Below, piece after piece: positions 1-11,993 of a DNA stretch of 64,000 nt. Position numbers and translations under genes: made by a program. Where the stretch lies: NCBI GenBank assembly GCA_031772625.1, contig CM062815.1, positions 607,803,918 to 607,867,917 of the forward strand. Reading direction: 5' to 3'. This stretch comes from Pinus tabuliformis (taxonomy: Eukaryota; Streptophyta; Pinopsida; Pinales; Pinaceae). The notes beneath the pieces were generated by a model. That model ran no database searches and had not been told where the DNA came from. It saw only the letters and a program-made list of their open reading frames with translations. Positions within the stretch are counted from its first letter, which is position 1, and the number at the start of each line of letters is the position of its first letter.

Positions 1-1494
1 TGTGCCGCTTGATTTCCAGGTCGTATTCTTGCAAAGCGGTGATCCAATTCGCTCTCTTTTCGCCCACATCTTTCTGAATCAGGAGGTTTCTTACCGCCGG
101 GAATGGTACTATGACCTTGGTATGGGCCTTTAGCAAGAAGGGTCTGAAATATTTGACTGCTTTAAAGACGGCATATGCCTGTTTTTCTACGTCTAAATAT
201 TTCAGCTCAGCACCTTGTAAGTTTGAGCTAAAGAATGCGATTAGGGCTTCTGCCTTTTCTTTGTTTGCCTGGGTCAAGATCGCAGCATAAGAATGCTCTG
301 AGGCAAACGTGTATAAGACAAATGGTTCTGAAAAATTTGGGGTTGCTAGGGATGGAGCGTCGATGATGGCTTGCTTGATTAAGTTAAACGCTTCGTGCTC
401 GTCTAGACCCCATTTAAAGTTTGAATTCTTTTTTATCATTTTTTGTAAAGGAGAAATAATACGTGAAAAATCTGGGACAAATCTTTTCACAAAATTGATC
501 TGTCCTAGGAAAGATTGCATGGTCTTTTTGTTATGGGGCATGGATATCTCGGAAATTTCTTTGATTCTGGCAGATTCGATGTGAATGCCCGATTTGGACA
601 CTATGAATCCTAGCAATTTTCCTTCACTCAACGCGAAAAAAGATTTCTTCGGGTTAAGCGAGATTCCATACCTTAAACATCTTTGAAAGATTTGCTTCAA
701 ATCTCTGAGATGGTCGCTTCGTTTTTTGGAGTAAACAGTTATATCATCCAGGTAAATCACTACTAATTTATTGATTAACCCTTTGAACGCAATATCCATA
801 GCTCTTTGAAAAGTAGCGCCGGCGTTGATCAGACCGAACGGCATCTTTCGATACGCGTAGGTACCCCATTTAGTTCGGAAGGTGGTTTTTAGCTGATCGT
901 CTGGGTGTACCAGTACTTGATTATATCCTGAAAATCCATCCAGGAAAGACATCAATTCTGAGCCTGCTACAGCCTGTAATATTTGCTCCATAGGTGGGAG
1001 GGGAAAATTGTCCTTCTGACAGGCTTTGTTGAGATTCCGAAGTCGATGCAGATTCTAATATCTCCGTTTTTCTTCCTAACAGGTACCATATTGGATACCC
1101 ATTTGGAATGTCTGACCGGAAAAATTATTCTGGCTCTCAACAACTTATTCAGCTCAGTTTTTATCTGATTTTCCAGGTTGGGGTGAATTTTTCTGAGCTT
1201 CTGTTGGACGGGTTTCTCGTTGTCGATCATAGGGATAGTGTGCTGAATGATAGAAGTGTTATAAGTTTTCAGCTCATCGTAGTTCCAGGCAAAGACGTTT
1301 TTGTACTGTCGTAGAAGACGGATGTATGCTGATTTTTCTTCAGGAGCTAGGCCTTGGCCTAGATTGACGTTTTGGGGTTTCTCATCGGTTCCTAAGTTCA
1401 CTGATTCGTAGTTCAGAGTTGAACTGTAAAGTTTGGCGTTAGCTGACCTTTTGAACCGACTTTTTAAGTCGTACAAATCTTCTAATTTGACCAC
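1..1494 (-). pseudogene. reverse transcriptase and start of RNase H (element 1 pol)
   Basis: The rightmost 530 bases encode the segment before RT and its first block, with VPVRKKNGDIRICIDF typical of Ty3/gypsy RT. Further left on the same strand are the later RT blocks, including MPFGLINAGATFQRAMD (near 790-850) and the catalytic VVIYLDD (near 735-760), then the connection region and the RNase H-like segment that follows RT in gypsy elements (about 1-300). The frame is not continuous. The product would copy the element's RNA into DNA inside a virus-like particle. The family call is secure; the lineage within Ty3/gypsy is not. Confidence 0.85.
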
Positions 1495-1598
1495 TGATTT
1501 GGGTATAGCGTTATCAGTGCCACTTTGTTGTATTTGGTGGTCATGACAGTCCTCGTCGATTATCTGGTTTGAGTAGGATCCTTCAGAGGTAAGGAAAC

Positions 1599-2665
1599 TT
1601 ACGATGTCTGGGTCGTCGTTGAATACTCTCCAGTTGGTGATGTTGTAGGGATAGACGGTTTAAAAATTAATTCTATCGAAAACCTATCTGGACTAAAGTC
1701 TTCGGAGGGAATGAGTCTGGAGGCTACGTTTGCTAGCAGGTCTGCGCTTGCATTGTGAAGTCTTGGGATTGATGAAATATTAAATGCTGTAAAATGCGTA
1801 GTGAGATCTTGCACTAAAGATTGGTAGTGCTTTAAATGACTAGACAGGCAGTGTATGGTGTTACGTACCTGTTTGACGACGATCTCGGAATCTCCAAAGA
1901 CTTGAAATATTTGACGTTGGAGCCGATTGCTTTGTATAGGCCTTGCACCAAGGCTTCGTATTCCGCTGTGTTGTTCGTGCAATCGAACTCTAGTTTGCAT
2001 GTGAGCATGGTCTTATTTCCGTCTGGGCTAATCAAGACGCATCCTGCTCCTGCTCCCTCGTTGGACTTAGAGCCATCAAAATATAATTTCCAAAATAAAG
2101 AAGTATTTACAGGGTTATCTAAGAAACTAACACATTTTGAATCATCAGTCTGGGAAAAGTTTTCTACTTGGGACACGACTGAATTTTCTAAATATGGTGA
2201 TATGTGAGCATTGAAATTTCCAAGGAAAGAGTCTACCGAATAGTTGCCTATGATGCTGCTGTTGTATGCTATGGCTTCGTTCTCTCCCTCCAGGTCCGTC
2301 ACTATGTACTTTTGGTGCAGTTCTCGTTCAACCTTTATTTGATTTGGCTTCCCATTGAAGGGTAACCACATGTGCGACCAGTCAGTCGAAAAATATCCGT
2401 GGAGCTTCTCGGACCAATCCCTGCTAAGAATTAGACCATAAAATTCAGGGATGTCAGCAACTAGAATATCGATGACCTGGCATACCTTGGGGTTGGACGA
2501 TAGTCTTATGTTCACTTGATTTAGTTCGCCTATCACTTCGACTTGTGATCGATCAAGTTGAACTATGCGTACTGCGGATTTTTGCGGTTGAACATTAAGT
2601 TTGGCACATATTGACTTGGGTAGAATATTGGTTGAAGCACCAGAATCAACCAAGCAGTTATGCAC
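1599..2665 (-). pseudogene. aspartic protease followed by an extra RNase H domain (element 1 pol)
   Basis: The reading frame beginning at 2665 carries the protease signature CLVDSGAST within its first dozen residues, matching the retropepsin D-S/T-G active site. About 190 residues later an RNase H-type domain begins: KLYFDGSKS, then NNTAEYEAL, and further left FGDSEIVVKQV and a final HNASADLLAN block. These correspond to the D, E, D, D blocks of type-I RNase H, of the archaeal-like kind found in some plant retroelements. It lies before the RT rather than after it, and it occupies about 1700-2098. Confidence is high for both domains and moderate for the archaeal-like label. Confidence 0.8.
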
Positions 2666-2729
2666 GTTTCTGTTAAAGATCTCGTAAGTGAGGAGGAAAG
2701 GGGAGTGTGAGATCTAGACCTCCCTCCAA

Positions 2730-4608
2730 TCAAGCGATGTCATTTGGATCGATTTTATTGATCGCGTTGATTGGGGGTCTTCCTATATTATGGGAAGCTA
2801 TAGCTGTAGGTAGAGGCGCAGTAGGTACGGCGTGTAACTCTTTCATCATGATCTTCTGTTGGTGTTTCAATTTGCTCAGCTCGTACAGGGTGATATTAGC
2901 CCTAGTTTTCTTCATGTCGTCGATGATGTTATACTCCATTTCATCCGACACTATTAGTGTCTTTGATGGAGGCGATTGCTCTGATTGGACTGGGCTAAAT
3001 GAGGTCGCTTTAGGGGTTGTCTTCTTTGTTGCGACCTTTTCTTTTGCTGGAGGGCTTGCGCCCTTCTGTTTTGGGGTAGTCTGGGGAGGATCAAGTTGAT
3101 TTCTGCTTCTTGTACTAACCGGAAGTGCTTCTTGATCTTCCTCTTGTGGGAGGATGAAATCCCACATTCCTTGCAGTTCCACCACTTCTTCATCGTCGGT
3201 ATGCGTTTCAATGGTGTTCTCTTCTTCTTCTTCTTCAGATTCCACGTTAGAGACCACGCTGGGTGGCTTCGTCTCCATAGGAGGATTTCTCTTAAAACTC
3301 CTAAAAGGCTTTCTTGGGGACGATTCTGCTACTTGTTTCCTGATATCAATCATCTCATTTGACATGGCCTTTAATACCTTTTGTAATCCTTCCATGTCGA
3401 AAGGATCCTTCGTTTGCTTCTTCTTGGTTTCTTCTTTGAAAGAGATTTTCTTAGATTTACGCTCTTCGATTGTAGATCTCTTTTCTAGGGCTACTACGCG
3501 TCTTTCGACTGCCAATGCCTCAGCCAAGTTTTCGACTAAGGTTGTCTTGCTTGCCCTATCTACGAAGATGGCCAAGTTTGAAGGTAAGGCGGTGATGTAC
3601 CATTCGCATCTTACTTCCTCGCTGGGTTGAGAAGCAGCGGGGATTTTATTGAGGATCTTGTTGAACCGTAAGTTAAAATCTTTAATGGGTTCCCGAGCCT
3701 CAGCTTTAAGATTGGACAGATCGTTGATCAGTGTCGCTGTCGATCTATCATCGCCGAATTTAGGTGAGAAATTGATTTTGAAAAATATCCCAGCTGGTGA
3801 TAGATCCGGAGGGTAGCGAAAAGTACCATGACCCGGCCGTCCCTTGCATCGTATAGGGGAAGAGTCGGACCACGGCGTCTTCGTTGGTAACTCCGTTGAG
3901 ATTAACAGAAAGCATGAAATTATTGATATGTTCTTCAGCTAGCATTCCAGTTTCTGGATTGAACTTTGGTAACCACTTCTCGGGATGGGCAGGTATTGGA
4001 CTTAGGGGTGGAGGCATTAAAACCGCCCCAGGGTTGTTCCATGGAGATTGTGCCATCGCTGGGTTGCTGGTTAGTAAAAGTGTAGAAGATGATCTTTGAG
4101 GTTGAGAAGATAGAGAAGTTATGATCTTTGACGATTGTGGAGGAAGAGTTGCGGAAGATGGATGAGTGATTTGAGGTGGAGATGTGGGTGGTCGACTTCG
4201 CGGAGAGGGAGTTGAAATGGATGAGGTGGATGAAAGAGTCTCTCTGTCAGACTCTTGAAATGCTTTCCTTGCTCTTTTTCTAGTGGGGAGAGGGATTTCA
4301 GTTGGCTGAATGCCAAACTTTTCACTCTTCAATCGGGTCAGGGGATGAGCAGGGTTGTATTGCGAAGTCAAGCTGCCTTTAGATTTATCAGATTTCTGGT
4401 TAAAAATAGAGAATCCCTGGAGTTTACGGATCAAGGTTTGAACTTCAGGGGGATCGACAATAAGTTGTTCTGATGTATATGGATGTATAGCAGCAGTGGA
4501 TGTCCGAGCGACTTCCAGTTCTGAGTTTAGTCGTATTGGGGAAGTCGGGGAAGTTGGTGAGGGTGATTTGCTCTTAGAATGGTATTTGGGTTTTGAATTA
4601 TGTGCCAT
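2730..4608 (-). pseudogene. gag region (element 1)
   Basis: The 282-residue reading frame from 4608 starts with a Ser/Pro/Lys-rich segment. It ends with a retrotransposon gag block (AEEHINNFMLSVN, then RLFPYTMQGTAGSWYFSLP) typical of plant Ty3/gypsy capsid-type proteins. A second reading frame (3575-2730) holds a highly charged Lys/Glu-rich stretch, continuing toward the protease. The start at 4608 follows the primer binding site by only about a dozen bases, which supports it. The gag would assemble the particle. The two segments are not in one frame. Confidence 0.75.
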
Positions 4609-4620
4609 TCATAGCTGTGG

Positions 4621-4637
4621 CCCTCCTTCTAGCGCCA
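4621..4637 (-). other. primer binding site, element 1
   Basis: On the minus strand this reads TGGCGCTAGAAGGAGGG. It begins TGG, as expected for a site pairing with a tRNA CCA end, and lies four bases inside the LTR edge at 4642. I could not name the primer tRNA. Confidence 0.6.
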
Positions 4638-4641
4638 GAAA

Positions 4642-6333
4642 TGTTGAGGGCCCCGAGGTCGGGTCAACAACAAGGGGGATACCCACCCGGTCCGGAACCT
4701 GGTTGGCGGCTCCTTGCCCGTTTGGAGTAGTGGGTCCGACTGGGGGTAATGGGACCAGTTTCCCAATGTGATGGGTGTGTGTGTGTGCGTAGAGTCTGAT
4801 GGTATTAATCTAAGGAATGGGGGGAGGGGATTCTTCTAATCTAGTCTTAATTCTAACTGCTAAATTAACTCTATGCTAATGTAATCTAATGAAGAAAAAT
4901 ACATCTAATCTACACTAACCCGGGGTGTTTTCTTTTGTTATGCGATCTAGAAAGATTTCTAACAGCAGCCGGTAATAAAGATCATTCAACTGATATCAGA
5001 ATATAAATCGATAAAGATAAACCATTCTGCATAAGAAGTTAGGCAGAGTAGTTGTGACAGCATATCGCATAATCAGTTTTCTATATGTTAAACATAAATA
5101 AATGACCCCACCGTACAGAAGTGCCAAATGGTAATACAGACATTCATGCAATAACATACAAAGAACTCAGCCACATATCACTTTAGGAATACTAGCAGAA
5201 TCTAGCCAAGAGATAAAAGTACCATTTATGACTAAGTTCACTAATAAACTTCAAGTAACAATGATTTATTTCTACTTGTTCTAACATCTGCTAAGAGTAC
5301 AAAAGTGCAACATCAGTAACAGATATTAAAATGCAAACATAAATAAATCTCGATCCATCCATTCATCAAAAACCTCCTCTGAGGGTGCAGAAGTGCATGT
5401 TCTGAGGATAAGTTTTTTGACAGATTTCCGGACCCTTCTCCAAAAACCATGAGAAGGGTTAAATACTACTAACTAATCAATATTAATTACATGAAATTAG
5501 GGAATCGCCTCAAATGACCGCCCTTTTACTAAAAGCAACTTTATTTCTAAACTTAAAATCTAATTTCTGACCGTTTCTGTATATTCTCTTTAGTGCTGTC
5601 AACAGTGTAATGCTTTCCTGGGAAGAGTCGGCTAGCCACCTTCTGTTTTCGCTCGGGAGATAAAGGTGGAAATAGCAGGAGCTGGCACTCCTTCCGGCAG
5701 ACCAGAAGATATTTCGAAAACTTTTCTCTAGCTAGGTGTATTCGCCGCGTGTATACTTAGCGGTCCCAGTTTCTTCTCGAACTGATTTTGCTGTTGCCGT
5801 TTTCGGTTTCCGGTCGTGGCGAATGACTGAGTGGGTTAGGAGTCATGCTGTATGGCAACTCCCTGTGTCGAGAATTTCTTCCGTTCTTTGTTCTAGGTTT
5901 TTCCTGAAGCGTCCTTCTTCTCTTGCTTTCTCTTTTGCTTTACACAGTCTGAGCTTAGGATCTTTTCTGAACACGTTGCTTTTTGTGCGCCTTTGACTCT
6001 GAGTCCTGGATAGTCTAATTTCATCAGTGCCGGTTGGCTGATAGCCTGGAATCCGCGGTTCTGCTGCATGTGGCATCCGTTTCCGGAGGCATCTCTCTCT
6101 GTATCTAATTGGTGCTTTCCTCTTTCCCTCAGATGTTTCCTGCATATAAACTTATATCAGTTGCGTGTCTTGCAGTTTACGCAAAGGGGAAGGGACAATG
6201 AAAAGACTTGACGTGAAAGCATTAATCTCTAATGAATGCATAATTCTGACATTCATCATAACTTGACTCTTCGATAAATGTAACGCAATCATTCCTAGAT
6301 ACTTAAGCATGCGGTCATTAAAATTCTTTCAAG
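4642..6333 (-). repeat. 5' LTR of element 1 (runs toward the assembly gap)
   Basis: The LTR edge next to the primer site is TGTTGAGG on the plus strand, close in form to the TGTTGTACC edge of element 2. The far edge is not visible because the sequence enters 100 N at 6334. A TATA-like stretch on the minus strand lies near 6148-6158, which would make the leftward transcript leader about 1.5 kb. The block contains no recognisable coding sequence; a 100-codon minus-strand open stretch at 5843-6145 matches nothing I know. Confidence 0.5.
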
Positions 6334-6433
6334 NNNNNNNNNNNNNNNNNNNNNNNNNNNNNNNNNNNNNNNNNNNNNNNNNNNNNNNNNNNNNNNNNNN
6401 NNNNNNNNNNNNNNNNNNNNNNNNNNNNNNNNN
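6334..6433. other. assembly gap (100 N)
   Basis: Exactly 100 N, the usual placeholder for a scaffold join of unknown size. Continuity between element 1 and what follows cannot be assumed. Confidence 0.99.
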
Positions 6434-6494
6434 AAGGCTGACTCTATTTAGCGGTTTGAGCAGTCCTGGAGCAGCCAGAGGATCGAACAACTAT

Positions 6495-6632
6495 GATACC
6501 AATGTTACGAACAAGGTTTATATACTCAGAGGAATGATCTAATACCAATTTTATGCACAAGGTTCATATACTCAAAGGAATGCTCTGACACCAATGTAAT
6601 GAACAAAGTTCATATACTTAGAAATTCCAAAA
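6495..6632. repeat. 46-bp tandem repeat, about three copies, with PBS-like core
   Basis: Units begin at 6495, 6541 and 6587 (spacing 46 and 46). Each contains a variant of GATACCAAT and CAAGGTTYATATACTYA. Read on the minus strand, each unit carries a near match to TGGTATCAGAGC, the initiator-tRNA-Met primer site, so the repeat looks like a triplicated LTR/PBS junction of a leftward retroelement. Confidence 0.7.
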
Positions 6633-6639
6633 CTTCTAT

Positions 6640-7330
6640 AGAGAAACACTTTCAATTTTACAACAACAAAATTGACACAAGGTTGATGGCCAAAGGTAGG
6701 ATCAGTCTGGTTGTGGTAGCCAAGTCACCATTGAAGAAAGTATATTTCATCAGTCACTAATAGTCCTAGTCACCAAGGATAGTGACATGTCATGTCTTCA
6801 TCACATTATGATGTGGAAGTTATGATGTAATCTTGTAATCATTGTAAAGACAAATAAGTAGAAATCCAAGATTCATGTATGTAAGAAAGAGCCATGGAAG
6901 TCCAAAAGACATGTAATACCAAGAGTCATATGTAATTCCAAAAGTCATTTGGAAGTCCAAAGGTCATTAGGAATTGGAAATTCAAGAGTCATTGGGATGT
7001 GAAAGGCCATGCCTCAGGTTATAAAAGGATCCTCATTTCTCATGTAAAGTAATTTTGACGTTGGCTTCTCCCATAAGGCATTAAAGAGACAAAGTTAGTA
7101 CTTTTGGGGAGAAAGTTGTGGCTCTAATGCTCCATTATTGGAGCTAATGATGTTCATTGTACTTATGTATCTTGGAACTTTTGCTTAATATTGAAGCCTT
7201 TCAAGCCAGCATAGTTTCACACATGGATTGTGAATGTTTCTAAGAATATTCTTTGAATCTTTATGGTTCATGTTTTCTTTCACCCATACCGGAGTAATTG
7301 AACTATTTTGGTGACTTCGGTTCTTAACTT
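6640..7330 (+). promoter_or_regulatory. LTR-like promoter block with short repeats upstream of a TATA box
   Basis: About five imperfect copies of a motif resembling AAGTCCAAAAGTCAT, spaced roughly 18-22 bases, fill 6895-6990. A TATA box (TATAAAAGG) follows at 7020-7028. The layout of short repeats, TATA and a T-rich downstream tract resembles the U3-R-U5 of a plant LTR. No primer site or partner LTR was found, so this may be a solo or truncated LTR. Confidence 0.4.
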
Positions 7331-7559
7331 ATTGGAATTGGGTTATAATGTTTATAATGATGTTGCATTTATGTGAACTATTTCACTTGATTTTAGACGA
7401 GCCTTTATTTTTCTCTATGTGTATCCATTAGCGTAGTACTATTACTTCTCTCTTAGATGCTCACTTTTTTCCCCTCTGTAGTGAAATAACCTTAATACAT
7501 TTGCAATCGAATAGTTATAAGGAACACTCACTTTCTCATTCAAAAGCATCTCCATACTC

Positions 7560-9830
7560 CTCTCTCGTGCTGATAGCTAAAGCCAAGGCATATCTTTAAT
7601 AAAATTGCAACCAAGTTGTATTCCGGATGGGAATCCTACACCAAATGGTGTAAGGTTTAATTGGGACCACATATCAGGGATATCCCTATATGTTAGTAGT
7701 ATCCAAGGCCTATCATCGAATCCAAACGTTCTCCCACTTCTTGCTAATTTGACCACCCACATCGCTTTGTGACTACAATCTATGGATTGCACTCAGGTAA
7801 ACAGATTGATGGTTAAATCAGGAAAGGGGTGGCACAATTTTGGTTCCAACTTAGGGTTCCAGGCCCCACATCAGACGATTGCATCGACTATGCTCCATCT
7901 AATGGTCCACAATATTTATGTCACCCTTTTCCTCCTCCTACTGATGGCATGAAGCGAGGGTGTTTCGCCCACTTGGGCTGGTGGCCCTTATCTCTGCCCA
8001 CCATGCTATGATTGGTCCGTGCGTGACAGTGCCTCATCATCCTACATTAGCTCACCCTAGTGCGTTATCCCGATAACTCCTACCATTCCTTTTAATTAAC
8101 CGGGTGGATCCCACCAAGACGCGTCATCTTGACGCCTTTATCCTGACGCTCTCTTTTGTTATTCATTAGGGCTTATTCACCGAGCTTGCGCGTATAGTTG
8201 GATCGCTCTATGAACAATGGAGAAGCAATTGAGTTGACCTGCTTTCCATGAGACCATACTTATGTCACCCTGCCCATTTCATTCTGAAGCTTTCCTTATG
8301 CACTCCTCCAGCACTTACGAGTGGGGCCTCTGAGACACGTGGAGGTTTTGGGCCACCCCGTTATAGACTTCCACTTCCAATTGATCCACATGGTTGTAGA
8401 ACCACATCATCACAATGCCTCCATCCCTACACTTTCATTAAGCTACACTCTTTAACCAACCAAGCAGGACCTGTTGGGACAAGTCATCCCAACACCTTCA
8501 TCTCGACACTTTCCTTCATTGCACCCATTATACCCCCGGGTGGGGACCGCCGGGACACATCATCCTGATCCCTTCACCCCACTCCCCCTTTCACTTGTGC
8601 ACTTCAAAACCCTCTAGGGTAAACCTTCTAGGCTGACCTGTCAAGTGGCCCACTTCTCCACCAATGGCATCACTCCCAAAAAGGCATATTAAGTGGGTCT
8701 AGTCCTCGTCCAATCGCACAAATCCAAGGCTAGTGTGTTAATCATCTAGGAACACCTATTATGTGACCTACTTCCCTGCCAATGGTATTACTGTTGGGCT
8801 AACATTTCCTCCTATTCATCCCAACATGACGTCATCTCGGTCGATTCCTCTGGCGATGCGTTCAACCTTCCGGGATTTACCTCTAGGACATGTCATCTTA
8901 CCTTCACCCAATAGTGTTAAGGGGAAATTAGGTGTGTCAATACCAGGTGTCCACAACTATGTTTTGGGCAGGATGAAGGATAAAGTTCATCGAATTTCTT
9001 TATAATATTATGGATTTTCCTTCTTGTACTACGTCAAAGGTTTCACTTGAACTCTGCCATGGCTCGACCAAGAGAACCTTGCTAAGCCTTATGTAATGTG
9101 CCTGCTTTGGATTTCAATGGTCATCATGAGAGTTTTCTCCAATTCTTCGTCAGTCACTTCTTGCTAGAAATTTCAACCATGACTCTATCACAAATGTTCT
9201 GTAAACATCAAGATCAACACCAACGTTTAGTATTGGCAGTGTTTCCTTGCTAAATCACGCCACGGTGCTACCCCTCCTGAGCTTGGGAGAAACCTAATCC
9301 AACATGTTTTTGGCCTTAAAATATTCCTTGTTCATGGACAAGGAGTTCCGGGCATGCTGGCATAGGCACTCCTGCATCCACTCTCCACTGAGGACCTGTA
9401 GTGAACTCTAAAAAGGGCCCCCCCTCTCCTACCACATGGCAGAAGCTCCAAACTCCAAAGCAATCTTGTAAGTAGCTCCATGTCACTATGCAAGGGCTTC
9501 CAGGGCCTAACCAAAATCATTATGAAGCTTGTTGAAGACCTCCAGACTGCTAAAAAAGCAAAGTTGGATAAACCTTTAGGCAAGGATTTCGGGCTATCCT
9601 TACACTTAAAAGAGAGAATAACTAATTCAACGTTAATGCAATGCCACATGTATAGAATCATGGGCTTGCAGTAGGTTGACAAAGGGTATATATGTGCACG
9701 CATGCCTTGCTAATCATGTTTTATCCCTTGTAATCATTTTTATTGATGGAAGGGGTCTTCAAGCCCAATGTTTCCTGGTTTCAATCCAGATTCTCTTGAA
9801 TCATTCCACTCCTTGTGACATTTCATAATG
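7560..9830. other. no gene recognised; less AT-rich block with a diverged recurring motif
   Basis: Open stretches exist on both strands (for example 7577-7792 minus and 8248-8568 plus) but none resembles a known protein. A diverged motif around GACRYGTCATCCYGAC recurs at about 8117, 8475, 8549, 8826 and 8877, often next to CCTTCA. This suggests an old, decayed repeat rather than coding DNA. Confidence 0.35.
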
Positions 9831-9832
9831 TT

Positions 9833-9835
9833 TAT

Positions 9836-9899
<64 letters not shown>

Positions 9900-9900
9900 A
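9833..9900. repeat. (TA)n microsatellite
   Basis: About 68 bases of nearly pure TA with two short interruptions. Confidence 0.95.
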
Positions 9901-10388
9901 AAATTAACAACACAGTTTATGCAGGACAAAATTCCAATTTAGGGTTATAACAAAATCTTTTTTATCATGTAAAGCATTTCACACAATATTTTATTTCCAG
10001 TGCAAAAGCACACACACTTGCTTGACTCGCTTAGTCGCATCATTCATTTCAGAGATGCAATATATTTATACATGTGATTTCATCACAACCATGCATGCAA
10101 TTTCCACACAAGGATGTAACCACATACTCATTAAATTAATAACTTTGTTACAATCCATAAATATAGATCCATTTCAAACCAAAAATGCATCATAAACTCA
10201 TTATCCTTTAAACAAGTACAAAAGGATACTTATCTTTAAATTTGCAGGGAAATTGAGTTTGGAATAAGGAATCTTCACCCAATCATAGACAATTGTAGCC
10301 AAGCTCACTTGCAACTATCTCCCTTGAGCCAAATCCAAAGATTGAGGGTGGATTTCTCAAAGACTGAACACCAACTTCCAACTGAAAC

Positions 10389-10830
10389 AGGGAATCCAGA
10401 GGATCTCCTTCCTCCACCCACCACCCTCTCAACAATCCAATAACATACAGGGAATCTAGAGGCCAACTGCCTCCACCCTCCAACTACCCATTGGTAGCTA
10501 ATTAGTGCATGCAGAGAATCTAAAGACTTCTTCTCCACCCAAGTATAGACAGTGAATCTAGAGACCAACTGCCTCCACCCCAAGAGTGTCAAGGGAATCC
10601 ATAGAATAAATCTCCACCCTTATCAAAACATAGTGGTTCCACCCACTTAGGGGAATCCCTAACCCACTGCAACAATAAGAGGTTTTAGAGGCTCTCGCTA
10701 TAGGAATCCAAGGACATAATCCTCCAAGCACACCACTAAGGTAATCTAGAGAAAATCGTCTCCACCCTATGGATTTATAGGTACTCTAGAGGAATTGTTT
10801 CTCCATAAGATCTAATCTCCATTCAAAACA
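10389..10830. repeat. degenerate minisatellite with units of about 40 and 60 bp
   Basis: Nine units can be placed by a shared GGGAATCTAGAGG-like head, near 10390, 10450, 10513, 10552, 10593, 10650, 10702, 10740 and 10780. Spacings are 60, 63, 39, 41, 57, 52, 38 and 40. Most units then carry CTCCACCC. Head and tail contain complementary GAGG and CCTC, so single units could fold into small hairpins. A minus-strand open stretch here (10305-10592) simply follows the repeat and is not treated as a gene. Confidence 0.75.
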
Positions 10831-11993
10831 ATTTAGTTTTTCTTGTAAACACTCATGACCCCTCTGCAAATTTGCTAAATTGTCCTGCATCTGCCATTGG
10901 TTGCGCTGAAGATTATTCATGAATGAGATAATAATATTTTAGTCATCATGTTTGTTTCTTAGGATCCTTTCCACAAGAATTTTGAGATATGAAAGGTCAT
11001 TACCAATGTTGTGTTGATCAAATGAAGAATTGTTAAAATCTTACCTATTTACACAACTATGATCTATAGCCTTCCACTGACTAATGCTTTGCAGGTGAGG
11101 TCGACTTGATTCTACCCATTCACCAACTTCAAACCTCACTTTGCCTCATTCACGTGGCATCTTGTATTTTACCAGAGGACATAAAATACTAGAATACAAT
11201 AATGCTACGAATGATACAAACCAACAAAAGCTTTTGCATTAAACACAATAAAATGTCAACTAATAATACTAACAACCTAGTTAGACTTATATTGTAGTAA
11301 ACAGGGACTAGGTCACAAAAGAAAGTGTTAAGAATAAGAAAAAATACTGAAACCAGAGCATATAAATGTTTCACCTTAGTTCATCATCAAATTCGAAAAT
11401 TGTCTATTTCCCTTTCTGATTAACATAAGCATTTATTTTGAAAATTGACATTGTATATTGATTATTTATTTTTAACAAATCGATCGATATTATAAAATAA
11501 TATTTTTGGTTTTTATTCAACAAATGCACGCATAAACATTGCTCCACATCCAATTTCCATTTGGGCAGGGTAGAGGGATGTCCATAAAGAAATATGTATG
11601 ACTTCTTTCATTCTTTTTTACACTTTTGTATACATTACTCATCTGCACATACAAATGTTTTGGAGTGTGGATTATTGGATATTAAAAAGTTAATTAAGGC
11701 TAATAATGAAATTGTTATGCCTCACATTGAAGGATTGTGCAGTTCACGTTTTACCGTTAATAGCAAAATTAGTAAACAATAACTAGAATACATGCAATAA
11801 GAACAAAGTCCATAATTCATGCAATTTGGACAAATAACAGTGGACACTTTATTATAATTTCTTCTTACTCTGGACTTGAATTCAAATAAGCTCTAAACAA
11901 ATAATGATTTTACCATTACCCTGCTACAAATACTTATGATCTCATTAGTGTTACAGATCCATTTGGGCACATCAATCCCATCATCTAGATCAA
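10831..11993. other. AT-rich DNA, nothing recognised
   Basis: No coding, RNA gene or clear repeat was seen. Short open stretches (11189-11374 minus, 11594-11782 plus) have no recognisable content. Confidence 0.5.

Larger units (their letters stand above)
1..6333 (-). mobile_element. Ty3/gypsy LTR retrotransposon fossil (element 1), 5' part
   Basis: Reading leftward from the assembly gap, the parts are LTR, primer binding site, gag, aspartic protease, an RNase H, reverse transcriptase, and the start of the usual post-RT RNase H at the window edge. Integrase and the second LTR would lie off the left edge. The element is broken: coding segments sit in several frames, so at least four or five breaks are present. 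The extra RNase H between protease and RT, together with the usual one after RT, recalls dual-RNase H plant lineages such as Tat, but the position before RT is not the one I associate with Tat. Age cannot be judged because only one LTR is visible. Confidence 0.85.

Noticed and set aside
309-584. Plus-strand open stretch of 91 codons
   Set aside because: It lies antisense to the RT/RNase H coding of gypsy element 1.
2707-3630. Several long plus-strand open stretches
   Set aside because: They mirror the gag coding of element 1 on the opposite strand; composition is a shadow of the Lys/Glu-rich minus frame.
10305-10592. Minus-strand 95-codon open stretch with repeated WRQL-type residues
   Set aside because: The repetition comes from the underlying minisatellite, and no known protein is matched.
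10389-10830. CRISPR-like array
   Set aside because: Units are diverged, of two lengths, with no unique spacers, and the DNA is a plant nuclear sequence.
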